Shown: positions 1 to 8,238, counted from the stretch's first letter. The stretch: 64,000 nt of DNA from CAZNOG01 sp964574635 (GCA_964574635.1 CAZNOG010000001.1:186001-250000); one strand, 5' to 3'. Numbers and translations: made by a program. Notes: generated by a model not told the origin, from the letters alone.

Positions 1-30
1 AACCGGTTTTTATAGGCAAAACCTCGTCAC

Positions 31-1395
31 ATGCATTTTGAGATCACAAAAGAGTACCTCGACGAATTGCGCGAGGCCATCGCGGAGGGTCGGGACCGCA
101 ATCTTTTGGAAGAACTCAAAGAAATGCACCCGGCCGACATCGCCGAGATTTTCGACGAACTGAAACTCGCCGAAGCCACCTACCTTTTCAAGCTGATCGA
201 GAGTGAGAAGGCCGCGGAGGTGATGATCGAACTCAGCGAGAGCGACCGGGCCAAGCTCTTGGCCACCCTCACTTCCCAAGAAATCGCCGAGCGCGTCATC
301 GACAACATCGACTCCGACGACGCCGCCGACGTACTCGCGGAGCTGTCGCCCGACAAGCAGAGCGAGGTCATGTCGCACATCACCGACGAAGAGCAGCGCA
401 ACGACATCAGCGACCTGCTTCGCTACGCGGAAGATTCCGCCGGGGGGATCATGGCCAAGGAGCTGGTGAGCGTACGCCGCTCGTGGACCATCGCCCGGGC
501 TATCCGCGAAATGCGCCGCCAAGCCGAAGGCGTGGACCAAGTTTATTCCATTTACGTCACCGACGACGAAGACCGTTTGGTAGGAACCTTGTCGCTCAAA
601 AAATTGCTGTTTTCCTCTTCGTCCATCAAAACCCTTATCGCCGATATCTACGAGGAAGACGGCTTGCACTACGTATTTCCCGAGACCTCCGGCGAAGACT
701 GCGCCAACATCATGGAGAAGTACGACCTCGTTGCTCTGCCGGTTGTGGCTCACGACATGAAATTGATCGGCCGCATCACCATCGACGACGTGGTGGATTT
801 TATCAAGGAAGAAGCCGAGCGGGATTACCAACTCGCCTCGGGTATTTCGGAAGACGTCGAGTCGGGCGACACCATTTGGAAACACACGCGCTCTCGGCTG
901 CCTTGGCTGCTTATCGCCTTGGTCGGCGGAATGTTCGTGTCGCGGGTCATCGGGGTGTTCGAAAACGAGATCGCCCGGATTTCCATCTTGGCCATTTTCA
1001 TGCCCCTCATGGCGGCCATGGGAGGGAATGTCGGGGTGCAGTCGTCGGCCATCGTGGTGAAAGGATTGGCCAACAAAACCATTGGCACCTCCCGCATTTT
1101 TCAAAGCGTGCTGAAAGAACTCGGAATCGCCATGATCAACGGGGTAATCTGCGCCATCGCGCTTCTGGCGTACAGCTATTTTTTCGTCGAATCCGCCGCC
1201 TTGGCCATGACCGTCAGCATTTCCTTGCTCACCGTCATGATCACCGCAGCGGTGTTCGGCACCCTGGTGCCCCTCCTCCTCGAAAAAGTGAATATTGATC
1301 CCGCACTCGCCACGGGACCCTTCATCACCACCATGAACGACATCATCGGCCTCACCGTGTACTTTACGTACGCCAAATACTTCTTTCACCTGTGA
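31..1395 (+). CDS. mgtE: Magnesium transporter MgtE
   Basis: A 454-residue inner-membrane Mg2+ channel of the MgtE/SLC41 family. The order is as in the family: an acidic helical N-domain (about residues 1-130, with repeated LxELxExD helices), a CBS-domain pair (about 135-255), a connecting helix, then five membrane segments from about residue 285 to the end. The pore-region motif GGNVGVQSS lies near residue 331 and the C-terminal TTMNDIIGL, carrying the Asp of the ion site, near residue 433. In the family the N and CBS domains sense cytosolic Mg2+ and gate the channel. The stop overlaps the GTG start of the next gene by 4 bases, implying translational coupling. The window starts only 30 bases upstream, so the promoter and any upstream operon partner cannot be judged. 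Confidence 0.95.
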   Translation: MHFEITKEYLDELREAIAEGRDRNLLEELKEMHPADIAEIFDELKLAEATYLFKLIESEKAAEVMIELSESDRAKLLATLTSQEIAERVIDNIDSDDAADVLAELSPDKQSEVMSHITDEEQRNDISDLLRYAEDSAGGIMAKELVSVRRSWTIARAIREMRRQAEGVDQVYSIYVTDDEDRLVGTLSLKKLLFSSSSIKTLIADIYEEDGLHYVFPETSGEDCANIMEKYDLVALPVVAHDMKLIGRITIDDVVDFIKEEAERDYQLASGISEDVESGDTIWKHTRSRLPWLLIALVGGMFVSRVIGVFENEIARISILAIFMPLMAAMGGNVGVQSSAIVVKGLANKTIGTSRIFQSVLKELGIAMINGVICAIALLAYSYFFVESAALAMTVSISLLTVMITAAVFGTLVPLLLEKVNIDPALATGPFITTMNDIIGLTVYFTYAKYFFHL

Positions 1396-2327
1396 GCGGG
1401 CGCGTTTTGTTCATCGATCGCGTTCATCCCGACATGATGGAGGCCCTGACGGCAAAGGGTTTCCAATGCGAGGAGGATTACGAGTCCACGTACGAAAACC
1501 TGTTGGCCAAGATCGGCGAGTACACCGGCGTAGTCATCCGAAGCCGGGTGCCCATGGATTCGAAAATGATCGAGGCCGGGAAAGCGTTGCGCTTCATCGC
1601 CCGGTCGGGGTCGGGTCTCGAAAACATCGACGTGGAAGCCGCTGCGAGGGCGGGCGTGGCCGTGCACAATTCCCCGGAGGGAAACCGGGATGCGGTGGCC
1701 GAGCACGCCATCGGCATGATACTCGCTTTGTTCAACCGCATTTGCAAAGCCGACGCCGAAGTGAAAAGAGGAGTGTGGCTGCGGGAAGACAATCGAGGCT
1801 TAGAGCTATCGGAGAGGACGGTCGGCATCATCGGTTTCGGGCACATGGGCAAGACGCTGGCTCGCAACCTTTCGGGGTTTGGCTGTGAGATACTCGCTTA
1901 CGACAAGTACAAAACCGGGTACGCACCCGACTACGTGAAAGAGACGGATTTGGAAGAGATTATGTCTCGGTGCGACGTGGTTTCCCTCCACATTCCCCTG
2001 AGCGCGGAAACCTACCACATGGTCGACGAAAACTTCATCGACTCCTTCGCCAAACCCTTTTACCTTATAAATACGTCTCGTGGAATCCACGTGTCCATCC
2101 CCGCACTGGTGGCCGGCTTGTCGTCGGGAAAAGTGGCCGGCGCCTGCCTCGACGTGTTGGAATACGAAAGGAGCTCTTTCGAACAGCTCACATTCTCGGA
2201 TTTGCCCGAAGATTTTCGGCGGTTGGCGTCCGCCCCAAACGTCATCCTCAGCCCGCACGTGGCTGGTTGGACCGTGGAGTCGTACCGCAAACTTGCCCTT
2301 CGCCTCGCCGAGAAAATTTCGGCTTGA
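1392..2327 (+). CDS. NAD-dependent D-2-hydroxyacid dehydrogenase (SerA-like)
   Basis: 311 residues, GTG start inside the mgtE stop (GTGA overlap). D-isomer-specific 2-hydroxyacid dehydrogenase fold: an N-terminal substrate domain with ARSGSGLENID, a Rossmann domain with GFGHMG near residue 147, the catalytic Arg in NTSRG near 226, a Glu in the LDVLEYE region and the catalytic His in SPHVAGW near 287. This is the short form without the ACT regulatory domain of long SerA enzymes. A phosphoglycerate dehydrogenase role (first step of serine synthesis) is possible, but substrate specificity cannot be read from sequence, and no other serine gene lies nearby. Coupling to a Mg2+ transporter has no obvious metabolic reason. 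Confidence 0.9.
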   Translation: MSGRVLFIDRVHPDMMEALTAKGFQCEEDYESTYENLLAKIGEYTGVVIRSRVPMDSKMIEAGKALRFIARSGSGLENIDVEAAARAGVAVHNSPEGNRDAVAEHAIGMILALFNRICKADAEVKRGVWLREDNRGLELSERTVGIIGFGHMGKTLARNLSGFGCEILAYDKYKTGYAPDYVKETDLEEIMSRCDVVSLHIPLSAETYHMVDENFIDSFAKPFYLINTSRGIHVSIPALVAGLSSGKVAGACLDVLEYERSSFEQLTFSDLPEDFRRLASAPNVILSPHVAGWTVESYRKLALRLAEKISA

Positions 2328-2340
2328 GCGCCACTTCGGA

Positions 2341-2889
2341 TCAGTCTCTCCTGATTTTCTTGTACACGCTCACCCCCAAGGTGAGGATGACTCCCAAGCT
2401 CACCAAGCCGATTACTCCGTAAAGCCAACTGTCGGTGGAGCGAAAAACCACCGTAAAGATGATGGCGAAGAGCAGGAGAGTGGGGATTTCGTTGAAGAGG
2501 CGAAGGCGTTGTGAAGACAGGGAAGGGCGATCGTTCTGCAATTTGGCGTAGATGCGGTGGGTGAAAAACTGGTAGAGGAGCAAAACCCCCACGAAGCCCA
2601 GTTTGACGTGCATCCAGGGCATTTTCAGCAAAGCGGGATTCAGCGCGAGCATGGAGATCCCGAAGAGGGTCGTGAGTATGCAAGCCGGCCAGGTGATGAT
2701 ATACCACAGGCGCCGCGCCATGATTTTCATTTGTTCGACCACGGCCCGTTTGCCCTCGTCGGTTTTGTCGTACGCTTCCGTTTGGTAAATGAGAATGCGC
2801 GGCAAGTAGAACAACCCGGCGAACCACGCCACCATGAAAATGATGTGCAGGGATTTGATGACTTGGTAAAACTCGGAGGAAACTTGCAT
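2341..2889 (-). CDS. HemJ-like / CopD-family membrane protein (protoporphyrinogen oxidase)
   Basis: A 182-residue integral membrane protein with four to five hydrophobic segments. The N-terminal QVIKSLHIIFMVAWFAGLFY, with the His in the first helix, and the FYLPRILIY continuation are typical of the HemJ-type protoporphyrinogen IX oxidase of heme synthesis found in Bacteroidota and Proteobacteria. The start is the ATG at 2889. The longer reading frame to 3021 adds 44 Pro/Arg-rich residues unlike a membrane protein N-terminus and runs past a TACCTTTA promoter-like box at 2926-2933. The family assignment is good; the exact enzyme activity is inferred. Confidence 0.85.
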   Translation of the reverse strand: MQVSSEFYQVIKSLHIIFMVAWFAGLFYLPRILIYQTEAYDKTDEGKRAVVEQMKIMARRLWYIITWPACILTTLFGISMLALNPALLKMPWMHVKLGFVGVLLLYQFFTHRIYAKLQNDRPSLSSQRLRLFNEIPTLLLFAIIFTVVFRSTDSWLYGVIGLVSLGVILTLGVSVYKKIRRD

Positions 2890-2925
2890 GGGTCGCGGAG
2901 GATTAGGTGATCCGATGGACGGGTG

Positions 2926-2933
2926 TAAAGGTA
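2926..2933 (-). promoter_or_regulatory. -7 box for the HemJ-like gene
   Basis: TACCTTTA on the minus strand, 36 bases before the ATG at 2889. It resembles the Bacteroidota -7 consensus TAnnTTTG with the last base changed. No clear TTG at -33 was found. Confidence 0.4.
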
Positions 2934-2963
2934 AATCAATTAGGGTTTGTGATGCGATCGTAT

Positions 2964-3097
2964 GAGGGCGAAGGGCGGCATCCCCCTTCTGCGGACGCGT
3001 TGCGGCGGGCTGCCCCGGCATGGCGACGGCGAAGCCCGTGCCGGGGCATTGCCCGCCGCCGCGGATGGGGAAGGGGATATAGCCCGTAGACCGACCC
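2964..3097 (+). repeat. Structured intergenic element, copy A
   Basis: First of three copies of an about 135-nt element (others at 34047-34181 and 40723-40857). The conserved 5' end is GGCGGCATCC (2974-2983) and the conserved 3' end is GATATAGCCCGTAGACCGACC followed by C (to 3097). Between them is a long hairpin: GCGGCGGG (3002-3009) pairs with CCCGCCGC (3052-3059), and TGCCCCGGCA (3011-3020) pairs perfectly with TGCCGGGGCA (3039-3048). The apex is GGC-GACGGCGAA-GCC. The outer end closes with GGC-ATC...GAT-ATA-GCC. The element lies between the divergent HemJ-like and thioesterase genes. It could be a mobile REP-like repeat or a structured RNA; the shared architecture is seen directly, the function is unknown. 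Confidence 0.75.
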
Positions 3098-3235
3098 GGC
3101 GGGAAAGATGGAGATGAAGGGGACGAGGTAGACGGGATGGGGAGGGAGAAATCGGGGTGTGACGTTTAGCAGGGGCATACCCAAAAACCTCGGCGAAGAA
3201 GGGGAACGGAGCATGGACGCCAGCGTTTAAGCCCG

Positions 3236-3243
3236 TATCTTTG
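3236..3243 (+). promoter_or_regulatory. -7 box for the acyl-CoA thioesterase gene
   Basis: TATCTTTG, an exact match to the Bacteroidota TAnnTTTG -7 consensus, ends 16 bases before the ATG at 3260. The transcript leader would therefore be very short. Confidence 0.55.
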
Positions 3244-3259
3244 CGGCAAATCAAGCCAC

Positions 3260-3775
3260 ATGAGAGAGAAGAGATTTGCCCGGGAAAGTTTTGCCACCAC
3301 CACCCGGATTATTCTGCCCAACGAAACCAATACGCTGTCGAATCTCATGGGAGGCTGGCTGCTGAATTGGATGGACGTGAACGCGGCGATTTCGGCGCAG
3401 CGCCACTCGCGGCGAACGGTGGTAACCGCGGCGGTAAACAACGTGTCTTTCGACAAGCCCGTGCGTCTGGGCGATTTGCTCACCATCGAGTCGAAGGTGT
3501 CGAGGGCGTTTTCTTCTTCCATGGAAGTGTTTCTCGACGTGTACGTGGAGAACCCGCGGACGGGCGAGCGCGTGAAATGCAACGAAGCCATGTACACTTT
3601 CGTGGCGGTGGACCAGAACGGACAGTCGATACACGTGCCTGAATTGGTGCCGGAAACCGATGTCGAAAAGCAGCGCTACGAGGGCGCTTTGAGGCGGCGG
3701 GAGCTCAGTTTGATTCTGGCCGGGCGCCTTCGTCCCGATGAGGCGAAGCAACTGCGGGCTCTGTTTGAAGGTTAG
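3260..3775 (+). CDS. Acyl-CoA thioesterase (hotdog fold, YciA/BACH type)
   Basis: 171 residues with one hotdog domain. The NETNTLSNLMGGWLLNWMD stretch near residues 22-40 matches the catalytic-helix region (N..G..L..MD) of YciA/BACH acyl-CoA hydrolases, followed by VNNVSFDKPVRLGD and VFLDVYVENPRTGER. These cytosolic enzymes hydrolyse CoA thioesters to free acid and CoA. Chain-length preference cannot be predicted. The 3' end overlaps the 3' end of the convergent glycosyltransferase gene by 71 bases, which is unusual. Confidence 0.88.
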   Translation: MREKRFARESFATTTRIILPNETNTLSNLMGGWLLNWMDVNAAISAQRHSRRTVVTAAVNNVSFDKPVRLGDLLTIESKVSRAFSSSMEVFLDVYVENPRTGERVKCNEAMYTFVAVDQNGQSIHVPELVPETDVEKQRYEGALRRRELSLILAGRLRPDEAKQLRALFEG

Positions 3776-4739
3776 CCTCTTCCACGGCTTTTTGCAAGGG
3801 GAGCTCGTCGATGCACCTGCACGGTTTGTACTTGCACCGCGTACCGAGTTTGGAGCAGGGCCTCCGCGTGAGGTGGTCGGCCTGAATCATGGCGTTGAGG
3901 GCGTTGTTGCGGTACGGATACATGCCGAAGCGCGGCACGGTGGCGCCCCACAGCGAGACGATGGGCTTTTGGAAAGCGGCCGCGATGTGCATCAATCCCG
4001 TATCGGGCGTGAGGACCACTCGGGCCCGACGAACGAGATCGGCGGATCCGTGCAGGTCAAAGGCGCCGGCGGCATTCCACACCCTCCCTCGAAACGGGGC
4101 GGCGATCTCTTCCCCGTCGGCTTTGTCTTCAGGGCCGCCGAGCAGAGCCACGGGCCCCGACAATCCTTCGCAAAGGCTGATGTATTGGGCGATTCTCGGC
4201 TTTTTGCGCCAGTGGGCCGCGCCGATGACCACGGCGGTGAATCCCTCGCGGTGAGAGGACGGCACTTGATTTTCCGGCACCTCCGCACCGGGCGGTATGA
4301 AATAGTCCAATCCCTCACCGTCGTCTTTGATGCCGAATGCCTTGGTCGTTTCCATGTACCTGTCTACGATGTGTAGATCGGGCATTTTGTCGATTCCGAA
4401 ATTCACCAACAGCCATTTTTGCCAATTGTACTTTTCGAAGGTAAACGACAGCGACTTCAATGCGCTCTTCACCCGGGAGCTGCGCAGGTTGTTGTGCAGG
4501 TCCACGATGTAGTCGTACCCCTCGTCTTTGAGTTCGCGGATCACCTCGTTGGTGCTCTTTTGAATGGTATGCACCTTCGAGATGTGGGGGTTGGGGCGCA
4601 GGATGGAGGCGAATTTCTCTTTGGTGAGGTAGTGAATTTCGGCGCCGCCGTAGATCTGCCGGGCGAGGGCGCGCACAACCGGCGTGGTGAGTACGATGTC
4701 GCCGATGGAGCTGAATCGGATGACGAGTATTTTGACCAA
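3705..4739 (-). CDS. Glycosyltransferase family 9 (ADP-heptose:LPS heptosyltransferase-like)
   Basis: About 344 residues in two Rossmann-like halves, as in GT9. The N-terminus VKILVIRFSSIGDIVLTTPV is the classic opening of the family, and the C-terminal sugar-nucleotide site reads TPDTGLMHIAAAFQKPIVSL. These enzymes add heptose or related sugars to the lipopolysaccharide core at the cytoplasmic face. Start choice: the TTG at 4739 directly precedes VKILV. The only upstream ATG (4832) would add a non-homologous leader, overlap the divergent tatD, and lie upstream of a TACATTTG promoter box at 4758-4765. The 3' end overlaps the convergent thioesterase gene. Confidence 0.87.
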   Translation of the reverse strand: MVKILVIRFSSIGDIVLTTPVVRALARQIYGGAEIHYLTKEKFASILRPNPHISKVHTIQKSTNEVIRELKDEGYDYIVDLHNNLRSSRVKSALKSLSFTFEKYNWQKWLLVNFGIDKMPDLHIVDRYMETTKAFGIKDDGEGLDYFIPPGAEVPENQVPSSHREGFTAVVIGAAHWRKKPRIAQYISLCEGLSGPVALLGGPEDKADGEEIAAPFRGRVWNAAGAFDLHGSADLVRRARVVLTPDTGLMHIAAAFQKPIVSLWGATVPRFGMYPYRNNALNAMIQADHLTRRPCSKLGTRCKYKPCRCIDELPLQKAVEEANLQTEPAVASPHRDEGARPESN

Positions 4740-4757
4740 ATTGCGGGAAGGTTTTTC

Positions 4758-4765
4758 CAAATGTA
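4758..4765 (-). promoter_or_regulatory. -7 box for the GT9 gene
   Basis: TACATTTG on the minus strand matches TAnnTTTG and lies 18 bases before the TTG start at 4739. It supports that start over the ATG at 4832, which would precede the transcript. Confidence 0.5.
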
Positions 4766-4811
4766 TGCGATTTGCGTCATTTGCAGGAAAAGAAAGGCAA
4801 AACGCGGCTTC

Positions 4812-5591
4812 ATGAAACTCTTCGACACCCATTCACACATGTATTTGGACGCATTCGACGACGATCGGGAAGCGTGCATGCGAAGGGCGGAGGAGGCCGG
4901 TGTGGCCATGACCGCCCTGCCCAATATCGACGCTTCGACCATTCCGGCGTTGAACGCCATGATGGAAGCCTATCCCGGCAAGGTCATCGGCATGATGGGC
5001 CTGCACCCCTCTTCGGTGGGGGCGGGGTATGAAGCCGACTTGGAAGTCATCGGCGAAGCTCTCGAATCGGGGGGCTACCACGCCGTGGGCGAGATCGGCA
5101 TCGACCTGTATTGGGACAAAACGTTCGCCGAGGAGCAGACCGCCGCTTTCCGACGGCAGATCGGGTGGGCCAAAGCGAAAAATCTGCCCATCGTCATCCA
5201 CATGAGGGAATCTTTCGAGAAGGTCTGCAAGGTGTTGGAAAGCGAGTACGAGCCGGGCCTGAAAGGGGTGTTTCACTGTTTTACGGGTTCGGAATCCGAA
5301 GCGCGGCGCGCATTGGAGTTCCCGGGCTTCTACCTCGGTATAGGCGGGGTGGTGACGTTCAAGAACAGCGATTTGGGAGAGGTGCTGAAACAGGTGGGGC
5401 CTGACCGTCTGGTTTTGGAAACCGATGCGCCCTATCTTGCGCCCCATCCCTACCGGGGAAAGCGGAATGAAACGGCCTACACCGCGTTGGTGGCCGAGAA
5501 GTTATCACAAGTTTTCGGGTGCACGGTCGATGAGGTGGCCCGCATCACCACCGCCAACGCCTGCGACTTGTTCAATTTGGAAACCATTTGA
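4812..5591 (+). CDS. tatD: TatD-family metal-dependent hydrolase/DNase
   Basis: A 259-residue TIM-barrel hydrolase of the TatD family. Visible metal-site motifs in order: DTHSHMYLD at the N-terminus, GEIGIDLYWD near residue 95, IHMRES near 130, FHCFTGS near 153 and LETDAPYLAPHPYRG near 203. Members are cytosolic 3'-5' exonucleases or deoxyribonucleases needing two metal ions. The ATG at 4812 is chosen because it starts exactly at the conserved MKLFDTHSH; the frame is open far upstream but without homology. The asparaginase gene begins 16 bases later and is probably co-transcribed. Confidence 0.93.
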   Translation: MKLFDTHSHMYLDAFDDDREACMRRAEEAGVAMTALPNIDASTIPALNAMMEAYPGKVIGMMGLHPSSVGAGYEADLEVIGEALESGGYHAVGEIGIDLYWDKTFAEEQTAAFRRQIGWAKAKNLPIVIHMRESFEKVCKVLESEYEPGLKGVFHCFTGSESEARRALEFPGFYLGIGGVVTFKNSDLGEVLKQVGPDRLVLETDAPYLAPHPYRGKRNETAYTALVAEKLSQVFGCTVDEVARITTANACDLFNLETI

Positions 5592-5607
5592 TTTTAATTC
5601 TTGGACC

Positions 5608-6633
5608 ATGCAGAAGCGTAAGGTTTTGTTGATCTACACCGGAGGTACGGTGGGCATGGTGCAAGACCACGCCACGGGCCGGTTGATTCCGTTTGACTTT
5701 GACGAGATGAGCAAACGGATTCCCGAATTGGCTTCGCTTTCGGCCGAGGTGACCACTTTGTCGTTGGACGAGCCCATCGACTCCAGCGACATGAATTTGG
5801 ACCACTGGCGCGTGATGGCCCGGTTGGTGGAGGAGCACTACCACGACTACGACGGTTTCGTGATTCTCCACGGCACCGACACCATGGCCTACACCGCTTC
5901 GGCCCTGAGTTTCATGTTCGTGAACTTGGCCAAGCCGGTCATTCTCACCGGGTCGCAACTGCCCATCGGCATGGTGCGCACCGACGGGAAGGAGAACATC
6001 ATCACCGCCATCGAGATCGCGGCGGATTACCGAAACGGCGAGCCGATGGTGCCCGAGGTCGCGGTGTACTTCGAGTACATGTTGTTCCGGGGCAACCGCA
6101 CGTTCAAGTACAACGCCGAGCACTTCGGCGCCTTCACTTCGCCCGATTACCCGCCATTGGCCGAGGCCGGCATCGACATACACTACCGCAAGGAGTACAT
6201 CCGCAAACCGGCGCCGGGACCCTTCGGAGTCGACGATCGCCTGGACAACCGGGTGGCGGTTTTGACGCTGTTTCCCGGAATATCCAAGCACATCGTTACC
6301 GCGGCGCTGAACATTCCCGACAACCGGGTGTTGATCGTGCGGACTTTCGGAAGCGGAAACGCGATGACGGCTCCGTGGTTTTTGAGGGAGTTACGTCAAG
6401 CCATCGACGGAGGGCTGATAGTCGTCAACGTTTCTCAATGTCGCGCGGGGACCGTTCGGCAGGGGAGGTATTCCACCGGTGCGGCTTTGGAAGAGATGGG
6501 TGTCGTAGCCGGAGGCGACATTCAGTTTGAGGCCGCCGTATGCAAGTCCATGCATTTATTGCCTCAGGTATCAGACGGGAAAACCTTTGGGGAATTGTTT
6601 GCGAGAGACCTTCGGGGGGAATTGACCTTGTGA
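5608..6633 (+). CDS. ansA: Type I L-asparaginase (cytoplasmic)
   Basis: A 341-residue enzyme hydrolysing L-asparagine to aspartate and ammonia. The first catalytic Thr is in IYTGGTVGM near residue 12, and the second catalytic block is LHGTDTMAYTASALSFM near residue 88, with the Thr-Asp pair. There is no signal peptide, as expected for the cytoplasmic low-affinity AnsA type. The start is the ATG at 5608 directly before KRKVLLIYTGG; an in-frame opening back to 5425 overlaps tatD and is not homologous. Downstream, 110 bases of AT-richer DNA separate it from tRNA-Ser. Confidence 0.93.
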   Translation: MQKRKVLLIYTGGTVGMVQDHATGRLIPFDFDEMSKRIPELASLSAEVTTLSLDEPIDSSDMNLDHWRVMARLVEEHYHDYDGFVILHGTDTMAYTASALSFMFVNLAKPVILTGSQLPIGMVRTDGKENIITAIEIAADYRNGEPMVPEVAVYFEYMLFRGNRTFKYNAEHFGAFTSPDYPPLAEAGIDIHYRKEYIRKPAPGPFGVDDRLDNRVAVLTLFPGISKHIVTAALNIPDNRVLIVRTFGSGNAMTAPWFLRELRQAIDGGLIVVNVSQCRAGTVRQGRYSTGAALEEMGVVAGGDIQFEAAVCKSMHLLPQVSDGKTFGELFARDLRGELTL

Positions 6634-6743
6634 GGCCGAGGGAGGGAATGATTTTTCTGCTCCAATTGTATTTTTTGTAATTTGGCGGCCTGTTTTCGAT
6701 GGAATACAGCGTTCTTTTCCGGCTATTGCATTGAATATCATTT

Positions 6744-6830
6744 GGAGAGGTGGCCGAGCGGCTTAAGGCGCACGCCTGGAAAGCGTGTTTCCCCGAGAGG
6801 GGATCGAGGGTTCGAATCCCTCTCTCTCCG
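6744..6830 (+). tRNA. tRNA-Ser (anticodon GGA)
   Basis: An 87-nt cloverleaf with the long variable arm of a class II tRNA. The acceptor GGAGAGG (6744-6750) pairs with TCTCTCC (6823-6829). The anticodon loop CTGGAAA gives GGA, reading serine UCC/UCU. The variable arm contains CCCCGAGAGGGG, and the T arm is GAGGG-TTCGAAT-CCCTC. The 3' CCA is not encoded: CCG follows the discriminator G. Confidence 0.96.
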
Positions 6831-6926
6831 CCGCGGGAAATAGAAACCGTTACCGTTTATTTGCACAGAAAAAGAAGTTAAAAACCAGACGACTGCTTCA
6901 AAAACTCAGAACCCAACACTTTAATC

Positions 6927-7790
6927 ATGAAAAAACTACTGACCGTTTTTGCCCTCATTGGATTGTTTGCCGTGGGAAATATGTCTTATGTGAAGGCACA
7001 AGAGCCTGCACAATCCGATACCGCAACGGATGTAGCCGTTGAAGAAGAAGCACAATCCTTCACGGATGAAGTTGTGGAAGATGAACCTGCGGCCTCCACC
7101 GCGGATACTTCGGCCGAGATCGTAACGACCCGCACGTTTCACCAGCAGATAAAAGACACGTTCATCGAAGGAGGTCCCTTCTTCATGTCCTTTATCTTGA
7201 TCTGTCTCATCCTGGGTCTGGCACTGAGCATCGAGCGCATTATCTACTTGAACATGGCCTCGATCAACAAGAACAAATTTCTCGAAGGGGTGGAAGAGGC
7301 CTTGTCGACCGGCGGTGTGGAAGCGGCCAAAGACTACTGCCGAAATACCCGTGGACCCATCGCTTCGATCTTCTACCAAGGTCTCGAGCGATACGAGGAG
7401 GGCATCGACATGGTGGAGAAATCCGTCGTGGCTTACGGAGGTGTACAGATGGGTCAACTGGAAAAAGGTCTGTCGTGGATATCCCTTTTCATCGCTCTGG
7501 CCCCCATGCTCGGGTTTATGGGTACGGTTATCGGTATGATCCAGGCGTTCGACGCCATCGCCGCGGCAAACAACATTTCTCCCGGCGTCGTGGCAACGGG
7601 TATCCAGGTGGCTTTGATCACTACGGTTTCCGGTCTGATCGTCGCCATCATCCTCCAAGTATTTTACAATTACATCGTGTCCAAAGTGGAGAGTATCGTG
7701 AACGACATGGAAGACTCTTCCATCTCACTGATCGATATGCTGCTTCGTTACAATGCCTCCAGAGGTTCAAAAGCAGGTCACACGGCTTAA
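6927..7790 (+). CDS. exbB: ExbB/TolQ-family proton channel subunit
   Basis: A 287-residue MotA/TolQ/ExbB proton-channel protein of the inner membrane. A signal-like N-terminus (MKKLLTVFALIGLFAVG) is followed by an acidic linker, then a first membrane helix near residues 86-107, a cytoplasmic loop with the family's SIFYQGLERYEEG stretch, and two further helices near 178-205 and 228-252. ExbB pentamers with ExbD transmit proton-motive force to TonB. It starts an operon with a small membrane protein and two ExbD genes (gaps 14, 14 and 19 bases). The added N-terminal signal and linker are common in Bacteroidota ExbB proteins. Confidence 0.92.
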   Translation: MKKLLTVFALIGLFAVGNMSYVKAQEPAQSDTATDVAVEEEAQSFTDEVVEDEPAASTADTSAEIVTTRTFHQQIKDTFIEGGPFFMSFILICLILGLALSIERIIYLNMASINKNKFLEGVEEALSTGGVEAAKDYCRNTRGPIASIFYQGLERYEEGIDMVEKSVVAYGGVQMGQLEKGLSWISLFIALAPMLGFMGTVIGMIQAFDAIAAANNISPGVVATGIQVALITTVSGLIVAIILQVFYNYIVSKVESIVNDMEDSSISLIDMLLRYNASRGSKAGHTA

Positions 7791-7804
7791 AATAGCGAGA
7801 GCAC

Positions 7805-8224
7805 ATGGAAAAGAACAAAACGTTTAACGTCGCGCTGAACATCCTGACCTTCGCCATTGGGGTAGTGGGTCTGATTCTCAGCCTGCGCATCATGGCGGGG
7901 TATGAGGACGTGGTGAGTTCGGCGCTGTGGATGGTGTACATTCTGATGATCGTGGCTGCCGGTGTGGCCATTCTTTTCGGTATTTTCGGCCTGATCACGA
8001 ATCTGAAGCGCAATATTCCGCTGCTGATCGGACTCGCGGGCTTCGCGATCATCGCGTTGATAGCGTATGGAATGGGATCGGATGAAGTAATCGCATCCTA
8101 CGGCCCCGATATTACGCCTCAAGTTTCACTGCTCAGCGATATGGGCGTGATCATGTCGTTCATCTTGATCGGCATTGCGGTACTTATTGCAATTGTTGGC
8201 GAAATAGCCCGTTTCTTTAAATAA
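7805..8224 (+). CDS. Small four-helix membrane protein in the exbB-exbD operon
   Basis: 139 residues, almost entirely hydrophobic, with four predicted membrane spans (about 10-28, 40-62, 70-88 and 112-134) and short charged loops. I recognise no catalytic motif. Its position between exbB and exbD with 14-base gaps on both sides suggests a role with the energy-transduction complex, but this is inference from context only. Confidence 0.75.
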   Translation: MEKNKTFNVALNILTFAIGVVGLILSLRIMAGYEDVVSSALWMVYILMIVAAGVAILFGIFGLITNLKRNIPLLIGLAGFAIIALIAYGMGSDEVIASYGPDITPQVSLLSDMGVIMSFILIGIAVLIAIVGEIARFFK

Positions 8225-8238
8225 TAACCCAAACTAGG

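Larger units (their letters stand above)
2890..3259. other. Intergenic region with element A and divergent promoters
   Basis: 370 bases without a credible gene. It holds the HemJ-side promoter box, structured element A and the thioesterase promoter at 3236-3243. Stretches that stay open in several frames here reflect high G+C and show no family resemblance. Confidence 0.7.

Noticed and set aside
10..1389. Long minus-strand open frame (459 codons) opposite mgtE
   Set aside because: Antisense shadow of mgtE; Gly/His/Val/Asp-rich translation without any family motif, a product of high third-position G+C.
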